From positions 434,001 through 498,000 of the forward strand of contig MU867080.1 of the NCBI GenBank assembly GCA_033725935.1: a DNA stretch of 64,000 nucleotides, written 5' to 3'. The notes beneath the pieces are model-generated. The model was given only the letters and a program-made list of their open reading frames with translations, did not search any database and was not told the DNA's origin. The position numbers were made by a program, and so were the translations under genes. Shown one piece after another: positions 1 through 11,646 of the stretch (the first letter of the stretch is position 1; every line of letters starts with the position of its first letter). This stretch comes from Cladorrhinum sp. PSN259. Lineage: Eukaryota > Ascomycota > Sordariomycetes > Sordariales > Podosporaceae.

Positions 1-743
1 CTTGAGGTCCATATGAACCGGCTCGTTGGAGAACTCTGGCTCATAAGGCTTGAACTCATTCGGGTCCGAGAACATGATCACTGTGTAGTCGTCCAGAATA
101 TGCAGCAGCTTGTTAAGCTCCAGATCTGACCCAACAGACAAGAAATCAGTATGCCACGCTTGCCTCGAACAAATAATAGGAAGCTTACCATTGTCCCTCA
201 GAATCTCCTTCCTCTCGGCGCTCTGCGTCTTATCTCCATCACCAGGCAGATGCTTTAACTCAACCCGATCAATTTGCACCTCCTTGCCCTTTGCCTTGCA
301 ACCCTCCTGGATGTACTCATTTAGCGGCCGGCCTGAGATCTGGCCAATCACCTCGGCCACACTATAAATTGACGACCTCTCATCCTTTGCTACTCGACAG
401 AGGGTGGGCATCTGGCACTGAGGGTTGGTGCCCTCGCGCCGGATATCAGCAGCGTGGAGGTTCGGTTGGGAAACAAGAATGTACCGGTCGGTAGGGCATG
501 ATGACAGGAGCTTCTTCGCTGAGGCGAGTACCTGGGCGCTGGTCTGAAGTTGTGCGTTGTTTGCAGATTGGGGGAGTCTGCAATGGTATGTTAAGTTAGT
601 GATGACTTCAACGTAGTAGAGGCGACGGAGGAGCGTATCAAGACATACGCGCCGGTAGAAAACAGAATAAATGGAGAGGAATCGACGAATGCTTGCACGC
701 CTGCTGTACAAGCCAGCAATGTGGCTGCTATTGAGAGATGCAT
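1..743 (-). CDS. BIG1: BIG1-like ER membrane glycoprotein (3' part outside the window)
   Basis: The spliced minus-strand reading is exon 743..649, intron 648..578, exon 577..189, intron 188..126, then exon 125..1 running off the window. It starts with a signal peptide (MHLSIAATLLACTAGVQA) followed by the luminal opening FVDSSPFILFST, which is typical of the fungal BIG1 family. Later segments CPTDRYILVSQPNL, PTLCRVAKDERSSIYSVAEVIG and LHILDDYTVIMFS also fit. BIG1 is known as an ER type I membrane protein needed for beta-1,6-glucan and cell-wall assembly, related to the V-ATPase accessory subunit Ac45. The expected C-terminal membrane segment lies to the left of position 1. The start is the ATG directly before the hydrophobic signal. 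The gene is divergent from RRP17. Family call is fairly firm; exon borders are inferred. Confidence 0.82.
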
Positions 744-1116
744 TGCTGCTGATTGTATTGTATGTAGTTGTATGTCAGAAAGCCCGCGCTCAAGCAAAGT
801 CGTCGTGTTGTTGAAGATGGACGACCTTCCAAGCGTCCGGGAGACTCGCTGGAGCTTCCCAGTTTAGCGGATGATGCAGCCCCCAGCCCGCCAAGGTGCG
901 CAAGCGGCGGCGCAGGTCAACCAACAGGTTGCAGCAGCTATCGGAGCGGTGTGGAAGGGCAGAATGCAAGATAAACTCAGGCCCCGTTGGAAAAGTTACA
1001 GTGACAGGTCCAATCGCTAAATTCAATTATAGCAGCTTTCCAACAACACAACCTTTCTTTAAAACAGCCAGCAAGAAAGAATCGACGAATTTCGGCGAGA
1101 AACAACAGCCGTCAAA
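744..1116. promoter_or_regulatory. Divergent promoter between BIG1 and RRP17
   Basis: This 373 bp spacer separates two divergent start codons. It is CAG/GCG-rich on the RRP17 side and has an adenine/cytosine-rich leader just before the RRP17 ATG. Short reading frames here lack coding character. No specific operator is recognised. Confidence 0.5.
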
Positions 1117-1856
1117 ATGGACAGCTCAATGATGGACCACAGATTTATTACTCAGCCAAGACAGAAGAAAACCGCACCTGCACCACCAAAGAAGAGAAAG
1201 ATTCAGCATACCGTCCAGGAAGTCACATGGGACAAGGACGCACGCACCGAATATCTCACAGGTTTCCACAAGCGGAAGCTCGCACGGAAAAAGCAGGCGC
1301 AGGAGATAAATGAGGAGAAGGAACGACAGGCCAGGATCGCAATGAGGAAGCAGGTTCGTCTTTGGAGTGGGCATCTTATTTGCGATTGAATCTACAGACT
1401 GACGTGTGTGGGTTATAGATTCGGGACGAACGGAAACAAGCAGTTGAAGAGCATGTGCAAACAATCACCAAAATCCTTCGGGATGCCGAAGCTGCTGGCG
1501 CAACAGAACAGGGCCAGGAGGATGGTGAAGAGGAGTGGGATGGTTTGTCCGACAACGAGGTGCCAGAAGCACCACTTCTTGACTTGGAAGTGGAGTATAT
1601 CGACGAAGACAAGTATACAACCGTTACGGTCGAAGCCGTCAGTGTAGACCGGGACGGTTTGCACAAACCGAAAATCGAGTCCTCGGATAATGAATCAGAC
1701 GCAAGAAAGAAGGAGGACCCCAAAGAAGAAGCCGACAAGAAAGCCAAACGACCGAAAGAAAAGAAAAAGAAGTTTCGATACGAAACAAAGTTTGACAGAG
1801 TATTGTCAGAACGGAAACAAAAGGCCAAGAAAAGAAAGGCGCAGGGGCGGGACTAA
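1117..1856 (+). CDS. RRP17: Ribosomal RNA-processing protein 17 (NOL12 family)
   Basis: Two exons, 1117..1353 and 1419..1856, joined in phase 0 across a 65 bp intron (GTTCGT...TTATAG), give 224 residues, the usual size for fungal Rrp17. The N-terminal box with KKRKIQHTVQEVTWDKDAR and YLTGFHKRKLARKKQAQE is the hallmark of the Nol12 domain. A charged helical stretch, an acidic middle (EEEWDGLSDNEVPEAP) and a very Lys/Arg-rich C-terminus with probable nucleolar signals follow. In yeast the protein is a 5'-3' exonuclease of late pre-60S particles acting on 5.8S/25S rRNA ends. The terminus KKRKAQGRD matches the family. It faces tropomyosin tail to tail. Confidence 0.88.
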
Positions 1857-2114
1857 GCTTATTATCGAAAAAGGGGTTGGCTATCATAAACAACACCTAG
1901 AGTTTTCCCAAAGCAGACAACATGGTGAATATGCAGAATGTGTATGTGCCAGGGGTAACATTTGATTGTGTAAGCAACCGCAACACTAAATACTGTTGAC
2001 ACGGGCAGATAACAGTGCTCCATCCTTCGCCTTCCAATCATATGATATGCGATGTGTAGAAACCCATCACTGTAGCAACCCACAGCTCGTCCCGCAACCC
2101 AGCTCAAGCTGCGC
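1857..2114. other. Convergent 3' region of RRP17 and tropomyosin
   Basis: These 258 bp lie between two converging stop codons and should hold both polyadenylation regions. No coding sequence is seen. Confidence 0.5.
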
Positions 2115-2847
2115 TTAGATGGTGTTGATCTCGATCTGGAAGTCCTCCAACTCCTTCTGGACGGCCTGGAACTTCTTGGACATCTCTTCGTACTTGGACT
2201 CCCACTGATCGCGCTCCTGCTCGAGAGCCTGGACTTTCCGCTCGAAGTGGCCGGCCTTGACGTCGGTCTGCCGGAGTCTGATAAAAGAAAAAGAGACAGG
2301 GGTCAGTAATTGAACCGAAAAGGGGCAAGTGCGATCTTACTTCTCGTTGGCCTCACGCAAAGTCTTGTCTGCTTGCTCGGCCTCTTCCTCGAGAAGTTGC
2401 AGTCTCCGAGTCAGCGTTTCGTTCTGGGTTCCGTGTTGCTGGCCTTCGCTGGCGGAAGCCTTGAGCTCCTTGACCTGAGTCTCGTATTTGTCTACCTCTT
2501 GCTCTAGAACGCTGTTCTTGTGCGTAAGGGAGATGATCTCCTGCTCCTTCTGGAGGTTCTCCTGCTCAAGAGTCTTGACCTTGGCCTGAAGCTCCTCAAC
2601 CTTGGCGGCGGCCTCCTCAGACTCCAAGCGGAGCTGGCTCATTTTCTGCAAGGCGCAACATCTTGTCAGTACGCTGTTCGTAATCTGGGGATGAGAAATT
2701 GAACGGTTGGACGGGTGCCATTGTCAAAAGGTGGTCGGCAGACAGTGGTTCGAGGAGGTATAGTGGGTGATTTGGACCTGATGGCGGGGCCAAACAGGGG
2801 TCGAGCTCTGCGACATCTCAATAACTTACCTCCTTGATGCGATCCAT
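2115..2847 (-). CDS. TPM1: Tropomyosin
   Basis: Three exons (2847..2830, 2645..2341, 2277..2115) splice to 161 residues, the same length as yeast Tpm2. The six-residue first exon MDRIKE joins KMSQLRLESEEAAAKVEEL, the classic tropomyosin N-terminus. The whole protein is one continuous heptad coiled coil (LEQENLQKEQEI, LTRRLQLLEEEAEQADKTL, LEQERDQWESKYEEM) ending in DFQIEINTI. Tropomyosin dimers polymerise along formin-nucleated actin cables and the cytokinetic ring and support polarised growth. The first intron is fairly long (184 bp), as often in fungal cytoskeletal genes. All donors and acceptors are canonical. Identification is essentially certain. Confidence 0.95.
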
Positions 2848-3404
2848 GGTGACGGTGTGTGTGGTTGGTGTAAGTGACGAAAAGTTCGAGTTGAGGTTTT
2901 AGAGTACTGGTGAGAAAGGGGAATCGAATGGGCGAGATGGGAAGTTGAAGTAGTTGGGGGAAAGAAGAAGTGGGTAGAAGGGAGCTGGCAGATGTCGGTG
3001 GATTAGGTAGGAAATGAAGACAAGGAAGTGCCCCTCACCTCCAGGCGGCGCTTTCTGTTTCGATTTGGCGGCGGCGGGTGGCAGTCACTTGTCTGATCAG
3101 TAACCCCGGTAGCCCAGGCTAAAAGGTGGGGCACCTGCTCAAGGCGGTCACTAGTGCACTGGGTGTGTCGCCTCACTTGTTTCCGCTGAGCCCGTCCTTA
3201 GCTGCGTCGTTGCTGGGCCAACATCAATCGTTCTTTTGCTGGCCCAAAGAAGTGAAAGAGGCCGCGACGCTCACAACCAACTATTGCATTTCGCTTTTCT
3301 GATCTCAATTAGCAGTTTCCTTCCAACCGCAGCCTCGACAACCGCTTCCGAAAAAATTACCAATTGCCCGCTAGGAGGTCATTCCGCAGAGTTTAACCTC
3401 CAAG
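2848..3404. promoter_or_regulatory. Divergent promoter, tropomyosin / degron protein
   Basis: This 557 bp interval separates the divergent starts at 2847 and 3405. The tropomyosin side is GA-rich on the plus strand, so pyrimidine-rich in the direction of that gene, as in strong fungal promoters. The other side has a C/A-rich leader. No coding sequence is recognised. Confidence 0.45.
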
Positions 3405-4825
3405 ATGTTGGCTGCGCACCGAGATCAAGAGAATGTTTACATTCACCAGGCAGGCAACTCGAAGCAGCAGTTGCAAGCCAAGACCCCAGGCGCCCGGTTT
3501 CCCAAAACACCCCTCAAGGTTCCCCTCAACGACGAAAATACAAATCATGGATTTGGCGGAAAGAGTGTCTTGCGGACAAAGGGAAACAATGAAAACAACC
3601 TCACCGTCGGCAAGGGTGGAAATGGAATGGGCAAATCAGGCAAGCAGGCCCTGATAACCCCCGCAGGTATGTAATTTCACCAACAACCGATGTCTAATAA
3701 TCGAGTGTACTTGGATTCTGACCATATTATCTAGCCCCTCAAACTGCGCGTGCACCACTCGGAAACAAGACAACAAACGCCAAGGCCAGAACAGGACAAA
3801 ATACCAATGGAGGCAAAGACACAGTCAAACCCACCCCGGCGAGACGCCTGAAGCAAGCTGCACCTCAGACCGAGGGGCCCAAGATTGAAGTACTCACGGA
3901 CAAGATTTCTCTCGCCGAAGAAGAGGACATCGAATACGCTCCGCCCAGGCCCAAGGACCGCCCCTACGAATCAGACATTCTCCCGGAAAGAGCGTTGACC
4001 TTTGAAGGCTTGAAGCCAGAGAATCTGTTCAATGGCTATTATCAGTACTACTTCAATCGCATCGACGATAACGGCAAGTCGGCCATTGAGAGAGATATGG
4101 AGGAGCAGCAACAGCGAATCTTTGCGCAAGGCGAGGAGCAAATCATGAGAGACATGGATGAGTTTGACTGGAGCATTGGAGATATCCCTGACAGTAAGGA
4201 CGTCTTCAAGAAGAAGGAGGCGCCGGCCAAAGTTGAAGTCAAGGCACCAAAGAAAAACTTGAAGCCGACTGTTGGTTTCATCCGGAAACAGCCATCTACC
4301 TTGACTGCTCGTAAAGCAGCGTCGGCCCTTGCCATGCCCAAGTCCTCGATCCGTGCTCCGGGCCTCAAAACAAACAAATCTCTGACGACGATTGTCCCCC
4401 CAAAGTCACAGTCACGGGCCCTGTTGGTGTCTAAGCGTACGCTACTCCAACCCTCAACCATCCATTCAGTTCGGGATCGTGCTGCGTCCGCCGTCGCTTC
4501 TCGAAGCACCCTGGGCTACAGTAGGGGCCGCTCCGCATCAACTGTCGTCAACAGTAACACCGAGCCCGCCCCTGCAGCTCGGATTGCTGAGCCTACGCCA
4601 AAGGATCAAGCAGTGAGTCGGTCAGTGAGCACAGCATCCTTTGGATCAGAGGCCACCATTACACCAGCTCGGTTTGCCAAAGAGTCCAATGAGTGGAAAA
4701 AGCCAGATTTCCTCTCCATTTTCGATGCTGATGATGTCGAAGAGGATGACGCCAACCTTGGTGGTGGAAGTGTGCCGCCGCTTGATGACGATGATGAGAC
4801 ATTCCAGTTCGCTACAGATTTTTAG
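3405..4825 (+). CDS. Conserved fungal protein with degron-like motif; securin-like candidate
   Basis: Exons 3405..3666 and 3735..4825 join in phase 1 (GTATGT...CTAG) to give 450 residues. The N-terminal third is basic and disordered, with TPGARFPKTPLKVPLNDEN and TARAPLGNKTTNAKA; the latter resembles a destruction box (RxxL at about residue 93). The middle holds a conserved-looking block (YESDILPERALTFEGL, NGYYQYYFNRIDDNGKS) followed by a charged helix and EFDWSIGDIPDSKDVFKK. The C-terminus is acidic (DADDVEEDDANL, PLDDDDETFQFATDF). A basic degron-bearing N-terminus plus an acidic C-terminus is how securins (Pds1/Cut2) are built, but they diverge so fast that this is only inference. It could be another APC/C substrate. 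That it is a real gene is well supported by the splice site and frame. Confidence 0.7.
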
Positions 4826-6131
4826 ACAAAAGCGATGATATATACATAGTACGCATCATGATGTCTGGAATTGCTCTCCGTCCTTGTTTTTTTGTTTTTA
4901 TCTTGTTATTCCATCTTCTTCAAAGCAGCTGGCGGTTAGTTTGGCAATGGCGTTGATTACCTGTTGCTGAAAGGCTTGCTTCATGAATGAATCTGGCATG
5001 AATTTCGCGTTTCGTTAGGCCTGCAAAAAGGCAAGGCCTATAACTATTTGTTTTTGATGATGAGAAATTCTCCCTCTTTAATGTACCATCTTGGGTGTGG
5101 CTGGGGGTTGGATGATGAAGAATAGGGTACCTCCCGCAACCATAGGAGATAGATGCCACTCACTTTGTGGCATTTGAATGCACTTCAAGTTCTCTCGGCT
5201 TCCGCTGTTCCATAAGCTGCTACTGTAACAAGTTTACGTATGACATTTTTATTTTTTATTTTTTTTATTTTAAAAGAGACAATTACCCGTAGTAAATTTT
5301 GTACAATTTGCAAATATATTCACCAAAATCGATTTCAGATGCCCGCTGTTGGTTTAGTGAATTCCTTACACAATCATTGGGTGGGTGGAAACTTCCAGGA
5401 GATGAAGAACGCGGAGCGACATTGGATCGCCAGGTCCCTGTTCCAGCCCCTGAATGCAATGTGAGGTGGGTGACGCCATCATCCAGCTGAAAAGCTGAAT
5501 GCCGCTTGGCGTGGTGTCAAGTCACGGGCAGTTGTGTGTGTGTCCACAAGCCGTAAAAAATGGAAGCAATGCCACATGCATTGAATGCCAATGAATTGGA
5601 TCTGCCGCACACCGCCTTTGGGGCGCTTGGACCAGTGGCACGGGCGCCCTTCTCGACGCAGAATGAGCACCTGGGCACCAGCCGGTTTGGGTTTAGCGAG
5701 ACAATGGCTTGCGACCTCAGAGTCTCTTGGCCATTCCCAAACTTTCAACTTCACTCCGGCTTCACAAAAGGTTTTGACTGCTTTATCTCACTCTCCACGC
5801 CACCGCATCTGCCATCGCCTGCACCCGACAATCATTGAGATATTGTCACACCACTGTTCAATTTTCAGTTGTCTCCGGGGCTTTTGAGAAGCGTTTTCTC
5901 TCTGCGGCGCGGTCCCCTTACCTGCGACACCCTGCCCTCCCTTTGTCGGCAAAACCTTTGTCGCGTTGAGGGCCACGGCAGATGCGCGCGTAATCTCATA
6001 ACCCACAACTCCCAACCACAGAGCAGCAACAACCCACATCGACACCCCATGCATGGTGGCTCTCAGAATCACCGACTTGAGATATGATGGTTGGTGGGCG
6101 GAGGAAGCGGTAAATCTCACACCTTCTCGCA
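4826..6131. other. Intergenic, upstream region of SET1
   Basis: These 1.3 kb contain the 3' region of the preceding gene and the SET1 promoter/leader. Several open frames of 60-110 codons occur on both strands (for example around 5560-5890) but show no domain, no splice support and odd composition, so no gene is called. Confidence 0.4.
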
Positions 6132-9100
6132 ATGACTCGCCCTACTGGCGCGAGCTTCGCCGAGTTCTTTCCTGCCGCGCCCCGCGCTGCTAGGGACAGG
6201 GCAACTGAGCGCGAGAGGGCTCGAGTAAAGGATAGCAACGGCCATCTCACCCAGCTAGATTCCTTGACATCTTCGGGACCCGACGACGGGCCTGCCTCCG
6301 ATCTCACAACATCGAAATCTCATATAAATGACACCAGCGCGCACACGGGACACTCCTCGGCGGATGATACCGAGTCGCTTCCAGAAGAATCCCTCAATAC
6401 CGGCGCTTCTGGCGACAGCAGTTCTCATCCCAGCTCAGTATCGTCCGTCTTCAGTGCCTCAACCCGAGCGAACGCCATGGCGGCTATGAAAAATTCAAGC
6501 AGCCAGCTCACCCCGCCTACCACCAACGGTTCCCCGTCGTCATATCTTTCCACAGGCGTACTCTCCAAGCCGTTATCGACCACACCACGATACGGGTCGC
6601 TCAATGATACGTCGTCTGCCCTCTCCAGCGTCGCCGAACGTATTCCTGCCCGAGATCCGTCTCGCTCGACTCTATGTATGAGGTCCATATATGACCCTCA
6701 CCTCGAAATTAGCGACAAGGACAAAGCCCTCGCTAAGAAAAAGGGAAAATACAAGGAGTATGGATTGGTACGTACACTATATACTTATACATGAGAGGGG
6801 GGCGTCATCTTGAGTGTGAATTAATTGGCTAATACTGCGCTCAGGGAAACCAAGATGACGCCCCCCCCTCAGATCCTCGCCTGGCGAAGGGCTCCAAGCT
6901 CAACTACATCAACGTCGACTTTCACCAACCAAAATCTCGGATGCGCCAGTCGCCATATAATTTAAGGCCCTGGCCACACGACCGCCGTTCAATCGGCCCG
7001 GGACCTCCGACCCAGGTTGTCGTCTTCGGCTTCAACCCGCTGACTCCCTTTACATTCGTGACGAATCACTTTGCCCAATATGGGGACATTGCTGAGAGCT
7101 GTAACAAAATGCACCCGGATACGGGCTCCTACCTCGGTTTTGCTACTTTCCGCTACAAGGACTCGAGACCAGGACATCCGAAGCACCCGCGATCTGCCGC
7201 CAAAGCAGCCCAGGCCGCCGTTTCTGAACCGCATGGTCACATCATCAATTCGAATAAAGTCCGCGTGGAATATGACCCCGATGGCAAGAAGAGCTCGCGC
7301 ATGCTCGACGCGATTCTCAAGAAGAAGCAAGGCACTGATGTGGTGCAGGCATCGACAATGTCCAAGATTCCCACCGGCCCAAGATCGAAGGATGCCCCTC
7401 TGTCCATTCCAGGTCCCCCTCCTAGTGCGCCAAGGGGCCCGGCTGCCCACAGAGCGCCTCCCGCTCCGCCGGGCAATTGGGCGCCTGGCCCCAAACCACT
7501 TGGGCCTACGATAGAGCATGAGCCGATCGCCAATTCTCTTCCCAGTCAACCTCATATCTTCGTCGCCCACCAGCACGTTCCGGTAATGCCCGCAACTGTT
7601 CCACATATGAAGCGTCGTCTGAAGACCTACACCTTTGAAGACATTCGCGCCGACCGAACAGGCTACTACGTGATCTTCCCTGAGACGTTTCACGGCCGCG
7701 AGAATGCAGAACGATGCTACAGAGCGGCGAATCAGACCATGTTCTTCACCTACACAATGGTCATGCAACTCAACCTTTATGGTACGTTGGGCAGGAGACC
7801 GAGCACATCCGACACAAGGCGGCGAAGCCGTAGTCCGGCGGACCGTAGACGCGCAGATGAACACCGATCCCATCGTGACCACGAAACTCGAAGCCGGCGT
7901 GACGAAGACCGATTGCGACGTGAAGAACTAGACCGTCGAAGGAGAGAAAATGAGGCGGATTTGGAAGAGGAAAAGAAACAGCGGGCAAAGAACTTTGATC
8001 CAACACGGGAGGCAAAGAATAGGGTCGTTCGGGATTTGTTGGAACATATGATCAAGTCTTTCCGCCGAGAGAATAATGATTATCTCTTCGAATTCCTGGA
8101 CCCCGAGAAGCATAGTGCAAAGAGACGAGCACTCGGCCTCGAAGATGAGGATTCCCACATCCCAAGGCCCATCACCCTCGTAGACGATTCTGACAGCAGG
8201 TCACTAGCGGCTACCCCTAATTCCAGGGCTGACCCTATCGAGAGAAGAACGGGTCGCTTGGATGTTGCTGCGATGCCTCGCATTCGCAAGAAGAATCTGA
8301 ACGGGAAAACGCGCGACCAGGGATATCGGGACCCTTTCCAAGATCGCCAGCGTCCGGCTCGGGCTTCTCATCAAATGTTCAGGTCTCTCCATGATCGATT
8401 GGTGAGTGACACCGAAGACGAATCCGAGGATGAGACGGAGAACAGGCTTTCTGTCTTCAGGGATACCGAAAAACCAGCATCTCGGCCACGAAGCCAGTTG
8501 AGCACTGATGATGAGGCTGAGAAGGAAGAGTACGAATCTTGGGGTCCTGGTGAGGAGGATTCAATGACTGAGGCAAGTTTTGCGCTCAATGACGGCCCAT
8601 TACCGAAGAAGAGAAAATTGAACCTTCCAATCGAAGCCGCGATCAAACGCCAAAAGAAGACCGATGAGCAGCTGTTCGGCATGACCATTGATGGTATTGA
8701 CGGCAAGTTCCCACCCTGGGAGTCCTCGCGAGAGGATAGCGTTCTTCCTGATGCCGAGGCCGTCGAGGGGAAAGATACGGACAGCTCTAGGATGCCGACG
8801 CCCTTGCCAACGGATTCCAAGTCGAAGAAGAAGGCACTCAAGACCAAGAAAAAGTCAAAGAAGCAGATCTTCGAGGAAAGAGAGGCACTCAAACGACAAC
8901 AACAAGAGATTTTCGAGAAGGAAGCCTCTGCGTCCCAAGCCGTCTCTGAAATTGAGCCAATCCCAGATGTTGAGGCCGAAGTCAAGCCGGATGTCAAAGA
9001 AGTCAAGAAGGACCGCAAACCGGAATTGGACGAAAACTTGTATCCCTCAGAAAAGATTCGAGCACTTCAGTTACCGCCGGACTTCGCACTCGATGTGGGA

Positions 9101-10108
9101 TCCATGCAGAAATTCGTTCTTCCAGAGGCCGATCAGGCAGATCTTGGCAGGTTGCAGAAGAGATTTGGCGGCCTTGGTAAAAATGGAGATCCCGAGCTTT
9201 GGTTATGGAGGCGTGATAGAATTCGCGAGCTGAACTCGGTCGACGGTTTGACAGATAACCCAGTGAGCATCGAGGGTTACTATGTCCCTAATCCTACCGG
9301 CTGCGCGCGAACTGAAGGAGTCAAGAAGATTCTCAACTCTGAAAAGTCGAAATATCTTCCTCATCACATCAAGGTCAAGAAGGCGCGCGAAGAACGTCAG
9401 GCACAATATGGCAAGACAGCCAAGGATTCCGTACTGGCCGCAGCAGAAGCTGCCAAGCTGGCTGCGGAAAGCTTAGTGGCTCGAGGCAACTCGCGTGCCA
9501 ACCGCGCCAACAATCGACGCTTCGTTGCTGACCTTAATGATCAGAGGAAGACGCTGGGACAAGATTCTGATGTTCTGCGCTTCAACCAGCTCAAGAAGAG
9601 AAAGAAGCCAGTCAAGTTTGCCCGATCGGCCATTCATAACTGGGGTTTGTATGCCATGGAGAACATCCCCAAGGACGATATGATCATCGAGTACGTGGGC
9701 GAGGAGGTCCGCCAGCAGATTGCCGAGATCCGTGAGGCTCGTTATCTCAAGAGCGGTATCGGCAGCAGTTATCTTTTCCGCATTGACGATAATACCGTCA
9801 TTGATGCAACAAAGAAAGGAGGCATTGCTCGGTTCATTAATCACAGCTGCATGCCCAACTGCACGGCCAAGATTATCAAGGTGGAGGGTAGCAAACGTAT
9901 CGTGATTTACGCCCTCCGGGACATCGCGCAAAGTAAGTTGTGTTGAAATCTGTTTGCGTCTTTGTGCTGGCGTGAGACGAAAGCTGACTTTAACCGTTCC
10001 ACAGACGAGGAGTTAACATACGACTACAAGTTTGAACGTGAAATTGGTAGCACGGACCGTATACCATGCCTTTGCGGAACGGCAGCCTGCAAGGGTTTCC
10101 TCAACTAA
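6132..10108 (+). CDS. SET1: SET1 histone H3 lysine-4 methyltransferase (COMPASS)
   Basis: Three exons (6132..6767, 6845..9932, 10005..10108) give 1275 residues, normal for filamentous-fungal Set1. In order: a disordered Ser/Thr-rich N-terminus; an RNA-recognition motif near residues 268-373 ([21 protein letters not shown]); an Arg-rich RS/DR stretch; long acidic/basic linkers; an n-SET region near 940-1065 ([29 protein letters not shown]); the SET domain near 1136-1257; and the post-[16 protein letters not shown] end. The SET domain shows [44 protein letters not shown] and the cofactor/catalytic [12 protein letters not shown]. The last intron splits Asn before [10 protein letters not shown], which restores the conserved NEELTYDY motif. 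The protein is the catalytic subunit of COMPASS, depositing H3K4 mono-, di- and trimethylation in the nucleus. Confidence 0.97.
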
Positions 10109-11646
10109 AATCCCCAATTAATGTCTTGTGTATTATTCAGTCTCTACCATCTACACCAGTGGAGAACACCTTTTTCTTTTCATATTTGCTTTATTCGGCC
10201 AAGCATGGAACTTGCTTCTGGCCGTGTCTTCTCCAGTGGAAGATAAAAGAGGTAGTTGTGCCTCATGACTAGAGACGGATGGGAACTATTGGGCACGCGG
10301 GATAGGAGATGGGTTTTCGGGCGGGTGTTACTTGTTCTTGCTTTTACTCTTTTTGATCTATCTTAACCATTGTGATCTTGGGGATGAGCGCTGGCTGGTG
10401 GACAGGTTGGAGGTGGACTTTGGAGCATTTGCACAGCGAATAATTCACAGTTCCTGATATTTACCCACCTACACTCACCTAGGTTCTAGTTGGATGTTTG
10501 TTAAACTTCCTTTTGGAACAGCTCTAGGCAGACGAGGAAGTGGTAAGCCAAGGTTTGGGGAAATCGATGGAACGTATATAATGCATCACTAAGGAGGAAG
10601 CCATCCTACTTTTGGGGGCTATGTTAGAGAAAAGGAAACTGACAAGTGCCAAAGCATTCGGGACAATGCTTGCCTTGTTTTGGGTCTTGAATAGTTGCAA
10701 TCTGCGTATGCTTTGTGGTGAGAAGGAACCACAAGAAAAAAGGAGAGAAGATTCAATGTGCCCTTCTCGTTGTATCTGTATATAGTGGATGCGAGTAAGT
10801 GGTTTGGGAGGTCTTCTGGCTTGCTTTCATCATAGCATCTATGAAAAGGATTCGGGAATAGAAAGGGGAGTTCAAGATGGAAATGAATTTCCCCACTGAA
10901 GTCATCACCAATATGAACAAAAGGATTAATAATTAAGAACTAATATCACTTGAGCTAGGTAATGTGCCAAGATTGGTATCAGTTTCAAAGGCAACCAACT
11001 TGGGTCCCAGGTTTCCGTTGTATGCTGTGCCATTGCCATTCTCCATGCTAAAAAAGATTAAATTACTTTCTGTATTACCTTGCCTACTTCCGCCCATTGT
11101 GAATCCCATCTATCTATCACCTAGTCCTGAAACTAGATCATATCTAGAACAGATCATTTGTTGCCCCTCAATTCCAATCGCGCAGTTTTACGAAGCAAGC
11201 AAGACCCAGCAACTGGAACATCTTCCTTGGTGCCTTCCATTTGGATCACTGTGTGTTGAATGCTCGGTCTGCGCCCTCGTCTGAAGGCGCGGCCGTCGCT
11301 AGTTGAGTTGTTGGTTCGAGCTTCAGCGCAGTCGGACGGGTCTCACAGCGAACAAGCGTCATCGAACTCAGCTCCACCGCCGGCTGGCAACGCCACGGGA
11401 TCCCGCCAAGAGCTACCTCGACCTGGAGCTCCAACTTCGGCCATCCTCGAACTGCTGCAACAAGCTGCAAACATCCCGCTTCCTAGCTCAACAATAGCAA
11501 CACCACTTCTGAACACCTCCGTCCTGCCATCGTCGCCGTCCCTTTCCAGTATCCCTACGCTTTTCGTTACTTCTTCATCCCCGCCCGCATCCCCGAAACC
11601 TGCGCAAGCTACAATTGTCTCGTCAGAGTCGTCATCGCCGCCCAGC
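10109..11646. other. Intergenic between SET1 and VMA1
   Basis: About 1.5 kb holding the SET1 3' region and the VMA1 promoter. A 134-codon Ser/Pro-rich open frame at 11260-11664 overlaps the VMA1 start. It has no signal peptide, domain or splice support and reads like leader sequence, so it is not called a gene. Confidence 0.4.

Noticed and set aside
6989..7882. 297-codon minus-strand frame inside SET1
   Set aside because: A shadow of the SET1 RRM and Arg-rich coding region on the other strand.
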